Assembly: GCF_036898095.1 (NCBI RefSeq)
Contig: NC_090759.1
Span: 18,580,240 to 18,644,239 of the forward strand
Direction of reading: 5' to 3'
Source of the DNA: Palaemon carinicauda
Lineage: Eukaryota > Arthropoda > Malacostraca > Decapoda > Palaemonidae
DNA length: 64,000 nt
Made by a program: the position numbers and the translations under genes. The notes beneath the pieces were generated by a model. The model was not told where the DNA came from. It saw nothing but the letters and a program-made list of their open reading frames with translations, and did not search any database. Positions 22,203-37,358 of the stretch are shown here, one piece after another (positions within the stretch are counted from its first letter, which is position 1; each line of letters begins with the position of its first letter).

Positions 22203-23267
22203 ATAAATTATACTCCTTAATTTTTCCCAAATTCTTTCTAAAGTTTCAGAATCTTCTTTAGAAGATGAGAAACTTTTAAACTGGTTAACATTAACCAAGT
22301 TTGCTCTGCATAGGGGGACTGGCAAAGCCTGATCTACAAAAGGGATTTGGTTGAGCCCAGAAATGGAGATATTTTGAGCTCTGCTATGCAGGTTCTACCT
22401 AATGTGATTGAAGAGGTTTTAAAGTTTTCAATATTCCCAAGCCTATTACCTAACTAACAAGCAACCTTCATCTAACTAACCAGCAACTTTCAATCTATGT
22501 TGCTCTATTATTAAGATTAAAAGCTTATACACCTTGAATACCTAAATTACCAACTTGCCTCAAGGTGGAAGATTTAGCCTGAAGGGCAAAGGAATGGGAA
22601 GACCAGGAAAATGTAAAACTAAGACTTCTTTCTATTTTCTTACATTTAGCTTCCTTATCCTTAGCTCGTTTCAGCAAAATGCAATTAGCCTGATAAATTA
22701 TTACATTTAGAACAACAATCTAGTAAGGAGCATGATAGTTCTCGAAATGGGATGCATTTCAAATGAGGATTCACTTTTGCTGATGAAAGCTTGTTCACCT
22801 AGCATTCTCAACAAAAGGATGTGGGGGACATTTCCACCAAACTTATAAAAACACAAGCACATAAAAATAAGAGTCTGGTCAACACTTCAACTATGAAGAG
22901 ACTTCAACAAAATGACAATGGGAATGCAAGGGTGTGGAAAACTAGTTCATATCTTATACATTACACGATATAGCTTTTTTTTTTATAATAGTCAAGCTCT
23001 GCCTACTTTAAATGAGTAACACATGAATCTTGGGTAGTTTCACTGAAAATAATCTAATTACATTTGGGCCTAAATGACAGAAATGGACACAGAATTTTAA
23101 ATAAACAGAAATTAAAAATAAATTTATCCTTACAAAGCTTTTTCTATCTTCTACCAAATAAATATCCCAGTTTGAAGAGTAGGAAAGTGGCTTCAGTACT
23201 GTAGAGTATTGCCCAATTACAAAATAAAATATAAAAGTTTCAAAGCAATATGTGTTTTAATACTTAC
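22203..23267. other. A/T-rich intronic DNA
   Basis: About 1.1 kb between the right end of DIRS copy B and channel exon 5. No open frame with a recognisable domain and no repeat boundary visible. By position it is intron following exon 5 of the channel gene. Confidence 0.5.
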
Positions 23268-23437
23268 TGATGTATATTTAGGAGCAACACCACCTGTACT
23301 ACTCAGTCTCATACGTTCTGGATCATTTGGTGCAGGATCTGAGCTGCGCAGTAGAAACAGGCCCAAATTTAACTGAGGAATATCGTTGTACAAATGGAGC
23401 AGTAGCATTACAAAAGTCAGTCCCAACAAGAGGTAAG
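23268..23437 (-). CDS. K2P channel exon 5 (TM4 and start of C-terminal tail)
   Basis: 170 nt, phase 1 to 0, acceptor TTTCAG and donor TCA|GTAAGT. It completes TM4 (YLLLGLTFVMLLLHLY; TWIK1 has a similar YLLLGL) and begins the cytosolic tail: NDIPQLNLGLFLLRSSDPA, then PNDPERMRLSSTGGVAPKYT. There is no stop before the donor, so at least one further exon exists, separated by more than 13.8 kb of intron and the assembly gap. Confidence 0.88.
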
Positions 23438-23654
23438 CTGAAAGAAATAAAAATAACTGCTATGGTCTTTCATGTAAAATAATGGTTTGGTGAAGGAAAA
23501 AAAATGTACATAAACAAAATCTTACCAAAAAAAGAAAAATCTATCACACAAATATAGCACAACAACTGAAGTGCTACTGTACAGTATTTGTATTAGATAA
23601 AGATGAAAATTGTAGCCTTGATGAACTTAATCTTAACAAAAACATGCCAAAATT

Positions 23655-25683
23655 TAAAAAAAATATTTTGCATTCTCCTAACTATACAAACCTGAGTCTT
23701 TTAATAATATGAATATGCTTTCAGCAGAGCTGAACAGGCTGTTAAAACTTTAACAAGGTGGCAGTAGTTACTCCTGGGTAGCAGGGAAGAGGGCTCTCAC
23801 TTTGACCTTCAGCCTAAGACTGGCTGGGTGGTTGAGGTGCAAATTATAACTCTGACTCTGATTTGTAATTATAGAAATACAAATTACTTTTAAAAAGCAA
23901 TTTTTTCCTATATGAATACAAACCCTCATCCTTTAATAGGAACTTATCACTAGGAGGGAGAGAGCAACTATAACAAAATTTGCTGGTTTACTATCTTGGT
24001 AAACCTCAAAACCTCAGAGAACTTTGGTCCTGTACAGAGCAAAATTAATGACTCCTGTCCACCTAACAACCTGGCCATAGGTCACTACCAGGAAATGGTT
24101 GACGGCCAAGGAAAACCTTATATCAGTGTGGAAGATGTGTTGCCAGTCTGTATGGTCATTATGAAAAATGGTTGCCATACATCTAGTCATCCTTCCCACC
24201 AACTGGGAGGGAAGAGATACTGTACTTCTAAATAAAACTTATTTGTAAGAAAAATTGCTCAATCATGAGGTTCCCCTACATCTAGCATCTGATCCAGGAT
24301 ATAACAGAGCTGCACTCCAAGGAATTACCGGTAGATACCAGGGGTAGAAGGAAAGGTTAATTTACATCTAGACTTACATTGCATCAAATATCTTAAACAA
24401 GAGGCCAGATTTGCTACACAATATGTCAATTAAACAACAATGACTGGGCCAAAGAAATCTGTATCCAGGGGCCTATGGGTAGACTCTCATGGGTAATTAG
24501 CAGAGACCGTTCTACCATTACCCAACACGTCTTCAACAATTGCGAAACAGGTTCTTCCCGAGAGCTTAGGTAGATCAGATATGTCTGACCGTGGGCAAGA
24601 ATCTGAGGTGATTTCTCTGTCACATCGCCAGTAGGGAAAAGATCTTTGATTGTCTTACGAAGCCATAAAGAAAACGTGTTCTAGCATCTTCCCTTATTCT
24701 TTTTGTTACTGCAGAAGGAATTCTGGTGACCTCCAAGAACAAGAAGTCAAGTACTCCTAGTCTCCACTAGTTACTTGTAGGGAGGCTAGGAAGAATCTGT
24801 AGTTGTGAATGGCCGAGTTGTAGGTCCCGAACATAAATTCCGTAACCGAGGTGATGGTGAGCCTCTATTCTTCAGAATGACTTGTGGCACTGGCAAAGTC
24901 ATGCTTCATCAGGACCAGGCTAGCCAAAACATTCGGGGGTTGAAGCTTTAATTGCCGTCCGTTCCACTATTCGAGGGTAGAACCCTTGAGAGGCCTGTTA
25001 ACTCTTTGAAATGTTTCTTACAGCTTGAGCTCCATTGGAGTTCCTTGTGTTTTATTGATTCTCAAAGTGTCCAGACCTAAGGCCTAGTTTGAAACTTGGT
25101 TCAAAGGCTGAGCAGTAACCTTTACCGAATGATGAGGAGCTTCTCTGACAAAAAAAGAAAAGGTGATCTGGATAACATTTGGCATATAGCCTTTTGGGGG
25201 CAATCAGGGTTATGCCAAACCTCGTTGTCTTCAAGCAAGCCCTAGGGCTTATAGCAGCATGGCCCTGGGCTTCAATCCTTAGAACACTTCACAATCACAT
25301 TCCCCAGATCCCCAGAGGTATGAAAAGCTAGAAAGTTTCCTGAAATTCCTCCCTGTACCTGGAGAAAGATGTTCTCACCAACAACACTCCCTGCCTAACC
25401 CTTGTCCCCTTTAGGAGAGAGCTTGCTCCACACAAGGAAGACTGGAAGGAGCATTCAACTGTGACCTTATTGCCCCTTCCCATCCTGGTTGGAGAGACCT
25501 CTGTCTTCACTATCCTTAACATCTGACTGAGCTAACAGGAAAGAACAATTTTACTTCTGATCTGCTCTGCTTTGGGGCCGACTCTTACCTGGAATCCGTT
25601 ACGGTCAGTTCAGCACAAGTGCATCTTTCAGCACAGGGTGGGATAGGGAAACCCAGAGCATGACTGAGGGAGCTGAAGAGAAT
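23655..25683 (-). mobile_element. DIRS relic (left end plus recombinase region)
   Basis: 23655-23960 has the DIRS left-end layout: CTAACTATACAAACCTGAGT, then a partial inverted copy, then ATACAAACCCTCATCCTTTA leading inward. A minus-strand frame at 25234-25052 contains GYCSAFEPSFKLGL, which corresponds to KGYRSALSLAFRLKGV of the copy D recombinase. Nucleotides 24240-24700 are related to 45880-46340. The copy is heavily decayed, with no usable frame. Confidence 0.65.
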
Positions 25684-27725
25684 TGTTCCATCACTAAATA
25701 CAAACTCTTTTGCTCTTTATTAGGGGATATACTTTCGACAAAGCTGTTAGACTAGCCATAAGGTTTTTACCGAGGTATATCTACTCATCACTAGTTAATG
25801 GGATGGGGTAGGTTGTAGCACTGGCTCCTGCTCACACACACACCTATGTTCTATCATCACGTTTGTTTTTGGTTTGGATGAGTGAGGACGTTCCATTCTC
25901 TCTCCTCGCCTAATGAATTTTCTCGTCTGGAGTCATCCTGCATGCAGTCACCTTGCTTGTAAGACACTTCTGATATCGAGTGTCAGGAGTAACCATCCCG
26001 GGGGGAGGGTAAATCGGCAGGCAGCGAAGAGGCGGTCTGGAGTTTTCTTCTTCTTCAAAGGCCAAGAAAATCTGACTTTTTTGCCGTCGGCAAGGAATCC
26101 TCTCTGACTGCTTGCTCGTTCTCCTCTAGAAGGACGGTTGAGTAAGACTGATGGCCGCTATAGAGGTCGTGTACCAATAGAGCGTGTGACCCCCGGACAA
26201 GTCACTGCTGGAGGACGAGAGTGACCCAGAAACTACTTGATCAGCAGTAGTTTCAACCAATGCTTCTCGGATATACCAGTTAGGATTTCTCCCTCGTTAC
26301 TCCTAAAGCTTGAGTTTGAGGGTGACCCCGTAACTGCTTGAACGAAAGCAGCTTCAACGTCGCAGGCATACCTTCAACTTAAGCTCAGCTCGTTGACTGA
26401 AGCAGAGGGAATTGCCAAGAGGTCTTTTCAGGTGCTGGACAACTTCCCCTTTCAAGGCAAAGTTAACCTCAACCAAGTGTTGGGCAACTTTCCCTTCCGA
26501 GGAAGAGTTACCCTCCACCGGCCACTGTCCAGCAATCTTCCCGCTAGCAGAGAGAATTGCCAACAGTGGTGACAGCGGGAGAGACTGCTTTCCCTTCGTA
26601 CCCTCGGGGTACAAAAAGTCTCTCATTAGCAGCCTGCTGACTGCTTATGGTCACCGTCTTCTATTGACGAGTCTCATAGGCTTTAACTCCTAAGGGTTAC
26701 TTATCGCCGACATCGTGCCTTTGGACAAAATGAACCCTTGGAACTTCATGAGGCCAGATCCTTCGAGATCTGTACCTCATGGGTGGTAACCTCTTAGAAG
26801 GGAGAAATATCTTGTAGGCTATATCTCCTCGGGGTTATTACAGTACCTACATTGTACCTCTTCGAAGCACAACAAAGCTCATGGAGCTTTAAGAGGCAAG
26901 TCTTCTAGGAAAAAATTTCTGTTCTTTGACAAGAGAATGACGAGCCTACTATAATACAATAGCGCGCTTATCCCCTCACCCCGTGAGGTTAGGGGGCAAG
27001 GAACGCAGTGTACCATCTATGAGCTTCCCTACTTACTTGCCCTCACTGGGAGTTCAACACACGCACCTATCCGCTAGAACCATCTCTCGTCACGATGAAC
27101 AGTTGAGAGAGTTAAGTAGCCAACAACAGCTATGCGCTAAACGCCCCTCTTATCACAACATACACATGAAGAAGTTCAGCGCACACTCATACCTATGCGC
27201 CTAACCCAACACTTGCCAACTGTTATGGTGGTGCAGCACACTCGCCATACTACGAGCTTAATACCTCACTAGCCCATTCAGGACTTGTTGTATAGCACAC
27301 AAGTACAGTGAGAATAACATAAATCTCTCCATGCGATACATCTTACTAAAACTTTGTCTTCTCACTTTAAGTAAGTTGTAACTATGCTCGCTTCAGGTTG
27401 CTATACAGCTATACAAAAGAGAGATCATGCACAAACATTTAAGTTGTCTGCATATGCAGAAACGCAAACTTCCACATCGCCACAACTGTTCTCGTCAGCG
27501 CTGGCAAATGTTTGACACTTGCTACGTTTGCCTTACTACTATTACTGTACATTATTACTAACGCAGTACCATGTCTTGGATGTTGGCGATCAGTCACCTC
27601 CTATTCTCTCCGTCTCTAACCATCTAGGTCACTTGATTTGGTATATAGTTACCCTACAAGCTGCCAACTTCATAATAAATGGTAAATGGATGACATGAGC
27701 TATGTTGATTACGCATGCACGTTCT

Positions 27726-28370
27726 AGGTAGTAGGCTGGCCAGGGCACCAGACCCCTGTTGAGATACTACTGCTAGAGAGTTATGGGGTCCTATGACTGG
27801 CCACTCAGTACTACATTGGATCCTTCTCTCTGGTTACGGTTCACTTTCCCCTTGCCTACACATACACCGAATAGTCTGCCCTATTCTTTACAGATTCTCC
27901 TCTGTCCTCATACACTTGACAAAATTTAGATTACCAAACAATTCTTCTTCACCCAAGGGGTTAACTATTGCACTGTACAGTAATTGTTCAGTAGCTACTA
28001 TCCTCTTGGTAAGGTTAGAAGAGACTCTTTAGCTATGATAAGCAGCTCTTCTAGGAGAAGGAAACTCCAAAATCAAACCATTGTTCTCTAGTCTTGGGTA
28101 TTGCCATAGCCTCTGTACCATGGTCTTCCACTGTTTTGGGTTAGAGTTCTCTTGCTTGAGGGTACACTCGGGCACACTATTCTATCTTATTTCTCTTCTT
28201 CTTGTTTTGTTAGGTTTTTATAGTTTATATAAAAAATATCTATTCTAATGTTGTTACTGTTCTTAAAATATTTCATTTTTTTCTTTCATTTCCTCACTGG
28301 GCTATTTTCTCTATTGGGGCCCCTGGGCTTACAGCATCCTGCTTTTCCAACTAGGGTTGTAGCTTAGCAA

Positions 28371-28403
<33 letters not shown>
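27726..28403 (+). mobile_element. SINE-like repeat with (TAA)n tail, copy 1
   Basis: It starts AGGTAGTAGGCTGGCCAGGG and ends GGGTTGTAGCTTAGCAAG followed by (TAA)10 at 28373-28403. It is collinear over more than 600 bp with the repeat at 46442-47067. The terminal block CTCACTGGGCTATTTT... TTCCAACTAGGGTTGTAGC also ends the LINE at 9906-10735, suggesting that the LINE machinery mobilises it. An open frame at 27793-28032 has a counterpart in copy 2, but the encoded peptides diverge with indels, so it is not treated as a gene. A 5'-truncated LINE derivative is the alternative reading. Confidence 0.75.
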
Positions 28404-29029
28404 TCAGACCTCACCAGGAAGATAGAAAAACAGAATTGTACATAGAGTCTCATTACACAAAAACCTTGGGTGTTATTGTCATAATTCAAGATGCCACCCT
28501 TCCGGGAAATATTCCTCACATTCGTATGTACACAGGATCTTTCATCCCTGTTGCGAATCCTAAGGCTGGATCACACAGGACCGGTCGCCAAACTCCTGTG
28601 GGAGTACTGACAAGTGACTCGAACGAGAGCTCTCACCGACAAGGACTTAAGCAAACTAGAGTGTTAACCAACCCCACCACGTGACCGAGTTGACTCTCAT
28701 GGCAAAGTAGACCGCAGTTTGGCGAAAAAGTCAAACGCACTGTCCCGTACCCATCCACCTATTTTAGTGTGAGGGTGAGCTTCTCGCATAGACATCCAAC
28801 CTCAGGCCATATGTCAACAAGTGAGTGCGTTATTACATCATAAGGTCATGAGCGAGATAATGCCACCTCATGACCACCTGTTCGTCAGGAAAGGATAGCT
28901 CGCTCGACAATGGGGGTCTCCAGGCTGCTACAGTCGACTCCTTCTTGTAGAGAAGATTTCTGAAGACCAGTCATTGGCCTCTCCTCTCTGAACAAATTTG
29001 TTCAACAAACTCCATTCACAATGAAGACA

Positions 29030-30280
29030 GCAGATACAGGCAGTCAGACCTGAGGACTTCATGATAACATTGCATTTAAAGGATGCATACTTCCAGATCC
29101 CAGTCCATCCGTCATCAAGGAAATATCTAATAATCATCATAGACAATCAGCAATACCAGTTCAACATGGTGTGTTTCGACCTGTCTACAGCACCTCAGGT
29201 TTTCACAAGTGTGTTCTCCCTGGGCTCACAAGAACAGCATTCGTCGGTTGAGATACTTGGACGACTGGTTAATTCTAGCAGACTCGGTGGCGACCCTTCT
29301 TCAACACAGAGTCAGTCTTCTCAAGTTTTGCCACGATCTGGGGATTGTAGTAAATCTCAAGAAGGCATCCCTGCAGCCAATGCAAAACTGGTGTACCTAG
29401 GAATGTTCCTAGACACCAGACTAGGCAAAGTCTTTCTGTCTGAGAGCAGAATAGAAAGACTGAAGAGGGTGGTAAGCCCCTTCTTGCTACTAGACTTGCT
29501 GTTACCAGCACATCAGTGGCTCTGTCTAATGGGCCACCTGTCCTCCTTAGACCACCTGGTGACCAACAGACAGCTATGCATACGGTGTCTCCAGTGGCAG
29601 GTGAAGTTCAGCTGGGCTCAGCACAAAGACCCACCGAACCTCCAAGGAACATAGTTCATGTACTACGATTGCTGAAAGAAGCACCCTACAAAACATTGCT
29701 TCAGGCATCAGATCTTCACAAGACTCTTAAAAAACAGTCTTTCTGCTTGCACTAGCCTTGACCAGGAGTTGGGGAATTACGACGTATTCCATTCAAGAAG
29801 ATGGGGACAGGTAACGCTCAGCTTTGTCCCTGAGTCTGTTGTAAAGACTCAAAATCCGGCAGAATCGGATCCTAGATTTGGGCCCTCCTCGATAGAGAGT
29901 CCCCATAATGTAACCGACGACCCAGATCAACTGCTACTATTCGCAGTGAGGGCGCTGGGGGTGTTACCTCCATCGAACTTCAGGAGCTCGTCCCCGAGTG
30001 ACCAATGTTTGTCAGCACAATTAAAAGGAGTCACTAAGAATACAATCTTAGCATGGATTCACAAGGTCATTGACTGAGCCTTGAATCCTGACTTTCCTCC
30101 GTAGGCATGGAAACCTTGAACTCACAATTTTAGGGGCATAAGTACATCCATATCCATAGCATTTAAGAAAAACTACTGTGGAGCAGGTTCTACAAGCGAG
30201 ATGTGGAAGTGTCAGATGACCTTCACCGCCCATTACCTGCAAAACATAGCTTGAAGCTTGAAGCTCCTTGATGGACAAGG
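29030..30280 (+). pseudogene. RT-recombinase remnant of the plus-strand DIRS copy
   Basis: LHLKDAYFQIPVHPSSRKYL at 29064 and YLDDWLILADS near 29255 are the two catalytic RT blocks, now in different frames. After PPNLQGT at 29650 the sequence jumps to VHVLRLLKEAPYKTLLQASD, which is the middle of the recombinase in copy D (VVRVLRSLKRPPFEPLRQAS). RNase H, the linker and the recombinase N-terminus (about 1.1 kb) are therefore deleted. Downstream, WGQVTLSFVPESVVKTQNPA, an HNFR box (HxxR) near 30122 and FTAHYLQN near 30230 are kept. Confidence 0.8.
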
Positions 30281-30539
30281 AGCAGATGGTCGAGTGCAGA
30301 CATTAACCAGGATCACCGAAAGTCTGGAATGAATGATAAGAGTGACTGGCATCATCTATCATCTTTCCCTCTCTTGGGGCACAGCAACTATGATATGCTT
30401 CCTTTGTGTAACCAGATATTTGTTCATATACAGGTATTTATGTCCCCATTTCAACCAGCAAGGTGGGCATTGGCAATGTCCAGTAGTTTGTTAAAGAAAG
30501 TCCTAGGACTATAAGATTTCTTACCCTGGACAAGCCACA

Positions 30540-33049
<2,510 letters not shown>

Positions 33050-33520
33050 AAGGACACAGGACAGTTGTGAGATCGGCAATGGTGTATGGAGCGGAGACGT
33101 GGGCAATAAAGAAGACAGAAGGGAAGAAGCTGGATGTGGCAGAGATGAGAATGTTGAGATGGATATGTGGGGTGACAGGAAGAGATAAGATACAGAATGA
33201 GGTAATTAGGGGTACCACAGGAGTTAGAGAACTATCAGATAAGATCCAAGAAAGTAGACTGAGGTGGTATGGTCATGTCATGAGAAGAGATGAACAGTAT
33301 ATTGGGAGGAGACTGATGGAAATGGAGGTACAGGGAACGAGAAGGAGAGGGAGACCAAAGCGAAGGTGGATGAACTGTATCAAGGATGACCTTCGATCAA
33401 TGGGATTAACCGGTGATGAAGTGTGGGACAGAGGTAGATGGAGAATGCTGGCCAGAAACAATGACCCCACATAGAAGTGGGAAAAGATACAGACAAAGAA
33501 GAAGAAGAAGAAGATGCAGT
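33050..33520 (+). mobile_element. RTE-type LINE, 5'-truncated 3' end
   Basis: An open frame of about 135 codons (33067-33474) contains VYGAETWAIKKTEGKKL, EMRMLRWICGVTGRDKI, ESRLRWYGHVMRRD and RRRGRPKRRWMNCIKDDL. This is the characteristic C-terminal end of RTE-clade reverse transcriptases. It stops at 33472 and is followed within 30 bp by an (AAG)n tail at 33498-33514. The palm domain is missing, and the preserved frame is uninterrupted. Confidence 0.85.
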
Positions 33521-34357
33521 GCTCCTAGAATTACAAGAGCTGAATCAACATTAAGAACAAAGTTCATTAATGAAACTTTCCACTAGATAAATAATGTCAA
33601 GTATTCAAATTCTACATGAGAGGTACATGGTATAGCCATAGCCTACAACCACACCCTAATTGTTCTTCAGAGAACATGGAGATTCATACTAAATTATTAA
33701 CTAGTGACCAGTCATGACAGTTAAACAATGAAAATCCAGAACATGAAGAAGGAGTATCAAAATCAAGCCTAGGAAATTATACGATGCACTTAGCCATGGG
33801 TTGAACCAATCCAGATGACCATCTCTTCGTAAGAATTAACAATGAAAATTTAAAATAAAAATCTTTTGGCTCTAGAAAATCTCTCAAAAGATTTACAGTA
33901 TTGTAACAAATACTGGTAAAGAGATGTCTAAAAGTATAGGTCTTTCTTTACCTTTTATAACCATAAATAATTGATTACATACACAGTACTCGTACAGTAA
34001 TATCTCAGGATATGAAAGTTTCTGTATACGAATAAATCACCCAAGGAAGATTGTTTTCACCTCATAATACAAAAAAACCCCTTGGGATACAAAACGAAAT
34101 TTGCCCAGCCACCAAAAAATAATTTTGAAATTTGCTTGTCACACACACTGTAAACTCACCACCATTGTCCTGCTCTTCCATTGGTTATCTCCCAACACTG
34201 ATGCTATTTACCACCTTAAGATTCTGCTCTCCTATTGGTCAGCATCTTTCCCATCATGAATCTATGTATCAGCGTTCCTCTACTAATTCCTTTCAACAAC
34301 ACTATCGTTCAGATTGAATTCGTGTTGGTGATTTATGCAAACCATAATTCTATTGCC

Positions 34358-35974
34358 ATGGGTCCCAAGAATGTTGATGTTCAAGGAAAGAAAAGGAGGA
34401 TGTTTTCTATGGAGAAAAAGCCGGAGATAATCAAGAAATATGAGACTGGCATGAGTGAGATCGCTTAGGAGTATGGCCGAAATCTATTGATGATAGGCAC
34501 CATCATTCAGCATAAGGAAGCCATCAAAGCAACAACACCTTCTAAGGGCATGGCTGTCCTTTTCAAGTAAGAGGTGCCATGTCTATGATGAGATGGTGAG
34601 ACTTCTCTGGATTAAGGACAAAAAAATCACTGGAGACACGATCACCAAGACAATAATCTGCCACAAGGCCAGTGCCATTTTCGGCAATCTTGTGCATACT
34701 CGGGCTGAAGACGACGCAGGAGAAGGTACATCACAGCAGGCACCCACAGATTTCAAGGCTTCACATGGGTGGTTTGAGAAATTCAATAGACAGACTGGCA
34801 TTCATTCAGTGGTGCAGCATGGGGAGGCTGCCAGCTCGGACACGAAATCGGCCGAAGCCTTTGTTATGAAATTTGACAAGTTGACTTTCTAGGATGGCTA
34901 CAGTCCCCAGCAAGTCTTCAACTGCAATGAAACTGGGCTTTTCTTGAAAAAAAAATGCCTTGTCGGTCCTACATCAAGGAGGAGGAGAAGAAGCTGCATG
35001 GGCATAGGCCTGTGAAGGACAGGCTTACCCTTGCACTCTATGCCAATGCAAGTGGGAATTGTAAGGTCAAGCCATACTGGTGTATCATTCGGAGACTCCT
35101 GGAACCTTCAAGTCCAACAAAGTGCTAAAGCAGAAGCTTCTAGTGATGTGGAGAGCTAATGCCAAAGCCTGGGTAATGAGACTGTTTCGGTCCGACGGTG
35201 AAAAATTATTTGGAAAAGAACCAAATCCCTCTAAAATATCTTCTGGCGTTGGGGAACGACCTTGTTCAGCCACCTGACTTCGAAGATGATATCCTTCTAG
35301 AACGTTCATTTATCAAGGTTTTATACCTTCCACCTAACACCACCCCTATCCTCCACCCCAGGGACCAGCAAGTGATTTTGAACGTCTTGAAATCACTTAC
35401 ATCACAAACCTCACCCTTCGTGCATTTCGGGAGGAGCATTTTGTTATTGGAATATGCCTCAAACTCATCAATCAAGCTTGGCAGGAGGTTTCGAGGCACA
35501 CCTTGAACTCTTTGTGGAAGAAGCTGTGGGTTAATGTCGTCTCTGCAAGAGACTTTAGAGGGATTCGACAAAGGACAAGCTGAAGCCGAAACAGTTGACG
35601 ATCCTGAACCTGTTCCGCAACCTGAGGTTGAGGAAATAGTTTTACTCAGGAGGTCCATGGGCCTGGTCGTCGATGAGAATGACACTGATGAGCTTCTTGA
35701 GGAGCACCAAGAGGAGCTTATGACGGACGACCTGAAGGAGTTGGAGGCCATGCAACTAAATGTCATTCAGGATGAGTTCTCTGGTGGCGAGGAGGAGGAG
35801 GACAGATATATGACAACGACACTGGCAGAAACTAAGGAAATGCTATCTCAATATCATAATCTGGCAGATTTCAAAGGAAAGAAACACCTCGAAAATGTTC
35901 AAACAGGTCGTTTTCTTGCACAGTTTAATGACATTTGCCCAAGTCATTTCAGAAACATTTTAAAAAGTAGGTAG
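34358..35974 (+). pseudogene. Tigger-like transposase pseudogene
   Basis: From the ATG at 34358 the N-terminal helix-turn-helix reads KRRMFSMEKKPEIIKKYETG and stops at 34468. The CENP-B-type second HTH follows at 34593-34892 (ICHKASAIFGNL; ASHGWFEKFNRQTGIH). The DDE domain is spread over several frames at 34900-35500 (FNCNETGLF, VLKQKLLVMWRANAKAWV, FIKVLYLPPNTTPILHP, RDQQVI). The first catalytic aspartate, normally in DETG, is Asn here (NETG). An acidic C-terminal part is still open at 35534-35974. Several frameshifts and stops make it inactive. Confidence 0.88.
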
Positions 35975-36170
35975 AAACAGGCTTCCTTGGATCATTATTT
36001 TTTAAAGAGGCTATTAGTAGGCCAAGGTGAAGGTCAAAGTGATCCGAAAAAAATGAAAAAGTGGAAGTGAGGAAGAAATTGATGAAAATTAGGAAGTGTA
36101 GAAAAAAAAATGAAAAATTCAAAAAAGTTAAAAAAATATATACCGTATATAATTATAAGTTTTTAGGCAA

Positions 36171-36304
36171 GTTAAGTGTTAATGTTGTCTGCCATTTGTT
36201 AATGGGTTTCGTAAAGTTAAGTGTTAATGCTTTCTGCCACTTGTTCATTTGTTTCGTAAAGTTAAGTGTTAATGTTTTCTGCCATTTATTAATGTTTTTT
36301 GCCG
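36171..36304. repeat. Three 45-bp tandem units inside the Tigger element
   Basis: Units start GTTAAGTGTTAATG at 36171, 36216 and 36261 and continue TCTGCCA-TTGTT-AT-GTTTCGTAAA. They diverge by several bases. The position is in the 3' untranslated part of the transposon. Confidence 0.88.
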
Positions 36305-36659
36305 TCTGCCCTCTTCCTCGCTTTCGGACATTGTCTCACTTGAAAGGTAGGGTTTCATACTTTCGTACCATTTTTGCATTATTATTTTCCATTTATTACT
36401 GCATTATGTTCCAATACTGTACAGTATCTACTGTATTTCATTTATAGGTATTAGCAGTTAGGTTGGGTATATTGAATGACTAATGTTTTTAGCTCTATTT
36501 CATGGTTGTTATAGCCTTATTACAAAATTTAACACAGAGTTTTCGTAAGGCTTGGAACAAACTAGGAGATTTACATGTAAAACGCGACTCATTATATGAA
36601 AAATTCATATAAAAGCAACTCCGGAACGAATTAATTTTGTATCCTGAGATATTACTGTA

Positions 36660-37358
36660 TTTGTAATCTTTTATTCCAAAATACAATACAATAGTCCCAT
36701 AGACAAGTTCTTTAAATGATAAAGAACATACTATAGAATAGAAATGTACCCCTACTTTCCATCAAAGAAAGTGTTTTAAGCTTGGCTCCATACACTAGTT
36801 ATAAAGATGCAAACTAACAGAAAGAAAACTTAACAATTTTGTAATAGTACACTGCTGTACAGTCTGCACTGCTTAATTTACACAAAAACATATAACATAC
36901 TATAATCTTGATTATGATTATAAAGTTAGATACATAGTACTGGATGTATGAATTTGGATCATACAGCCCAGCACTGGAGCCTGGACTTAGCACTCTTGTG
37001 TGAGCTAAAAGGTAAAGAGGTTGGACAGCACCATGGAAGGAATGAATCGTTGAAAAACAAAGCGGTAAAGTAGAGGGCTAAAAAGTGAGTTCAGCTAAGA
37101 AAGGCCAAAGAGACATTGCAAAGACCCTGTAATGCCTACAGAGCACTGCATGAAGTGCACTGACTGCATTAACACCCTTCAGGTTTGCTATCATCGGTAA
37201 CTTTGTAGGGCTATAAAAATTATATATTTTTTGCATAAAATGCCAAGCCAGTTACCTAAAATCCCAGTCACAGCTATCAATAATCACAAACTCTTCTAGC
37301 CACCTAAATATCCAAAAATTTTGAAAAGATGCACTCCATGTAAATTAAAGTAAAATAC
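36660..37358. other. Intronic DNA between Tigger and channel exon 4
   Basis: A/T-rich with no recognisable gene or repeat boundary. Part of intron 4 of the channel gene. Confidence 0.5.

Larger units (their letters stand above)
25684..30330 (+). mobile_element. DIRS-like retrotransposon in plus orientation, decayed and internally deleted
   Basis: It begins at TTGTTCCATCACTAAATACA, equivalent to the inward reading of the copy D right terminus (TTGTTCCGTAACCGAAATACA), followed by TATACTTTCGACAAAGCTG. Coding remnants run rightwards: RT at 29030-29640 and recombinase at 29660-30280. RNase H and the N-terminal recombinase domain are missing. A SINE-like repeat is inserted at 27726-28403. The right terminus and internal complementary region were not recognised, so the right limit is approximate. 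Confidence 0.72.
33995..36657 (+). mobile_element. Tigger/pogo-type DNA transposon with TIRs
   Basis: The left end CAGTAATATCTCAGGATA at 33995 is matched by the reverse complement of the right end (TATCCTGAGATATTACTG, ending 36657). Both are flanked by TA (33993-33994 and 36658-36659), the target duplication of the pogo/Tigger group. The length is 2663 bp. A broken transposase lies between 34358 and 35974 on the plus strand. It sits in intron 4 of the channel gene, about 700 bp from exon 4. Confidence 0.93.

Noticed and set aside
27793..28032. Open frame with a similar counterpart at 46500-46685
   Set aside because: Similarity comes from the shared SINE-like repeat; the two peptides differ by indels and show no coding constraint.
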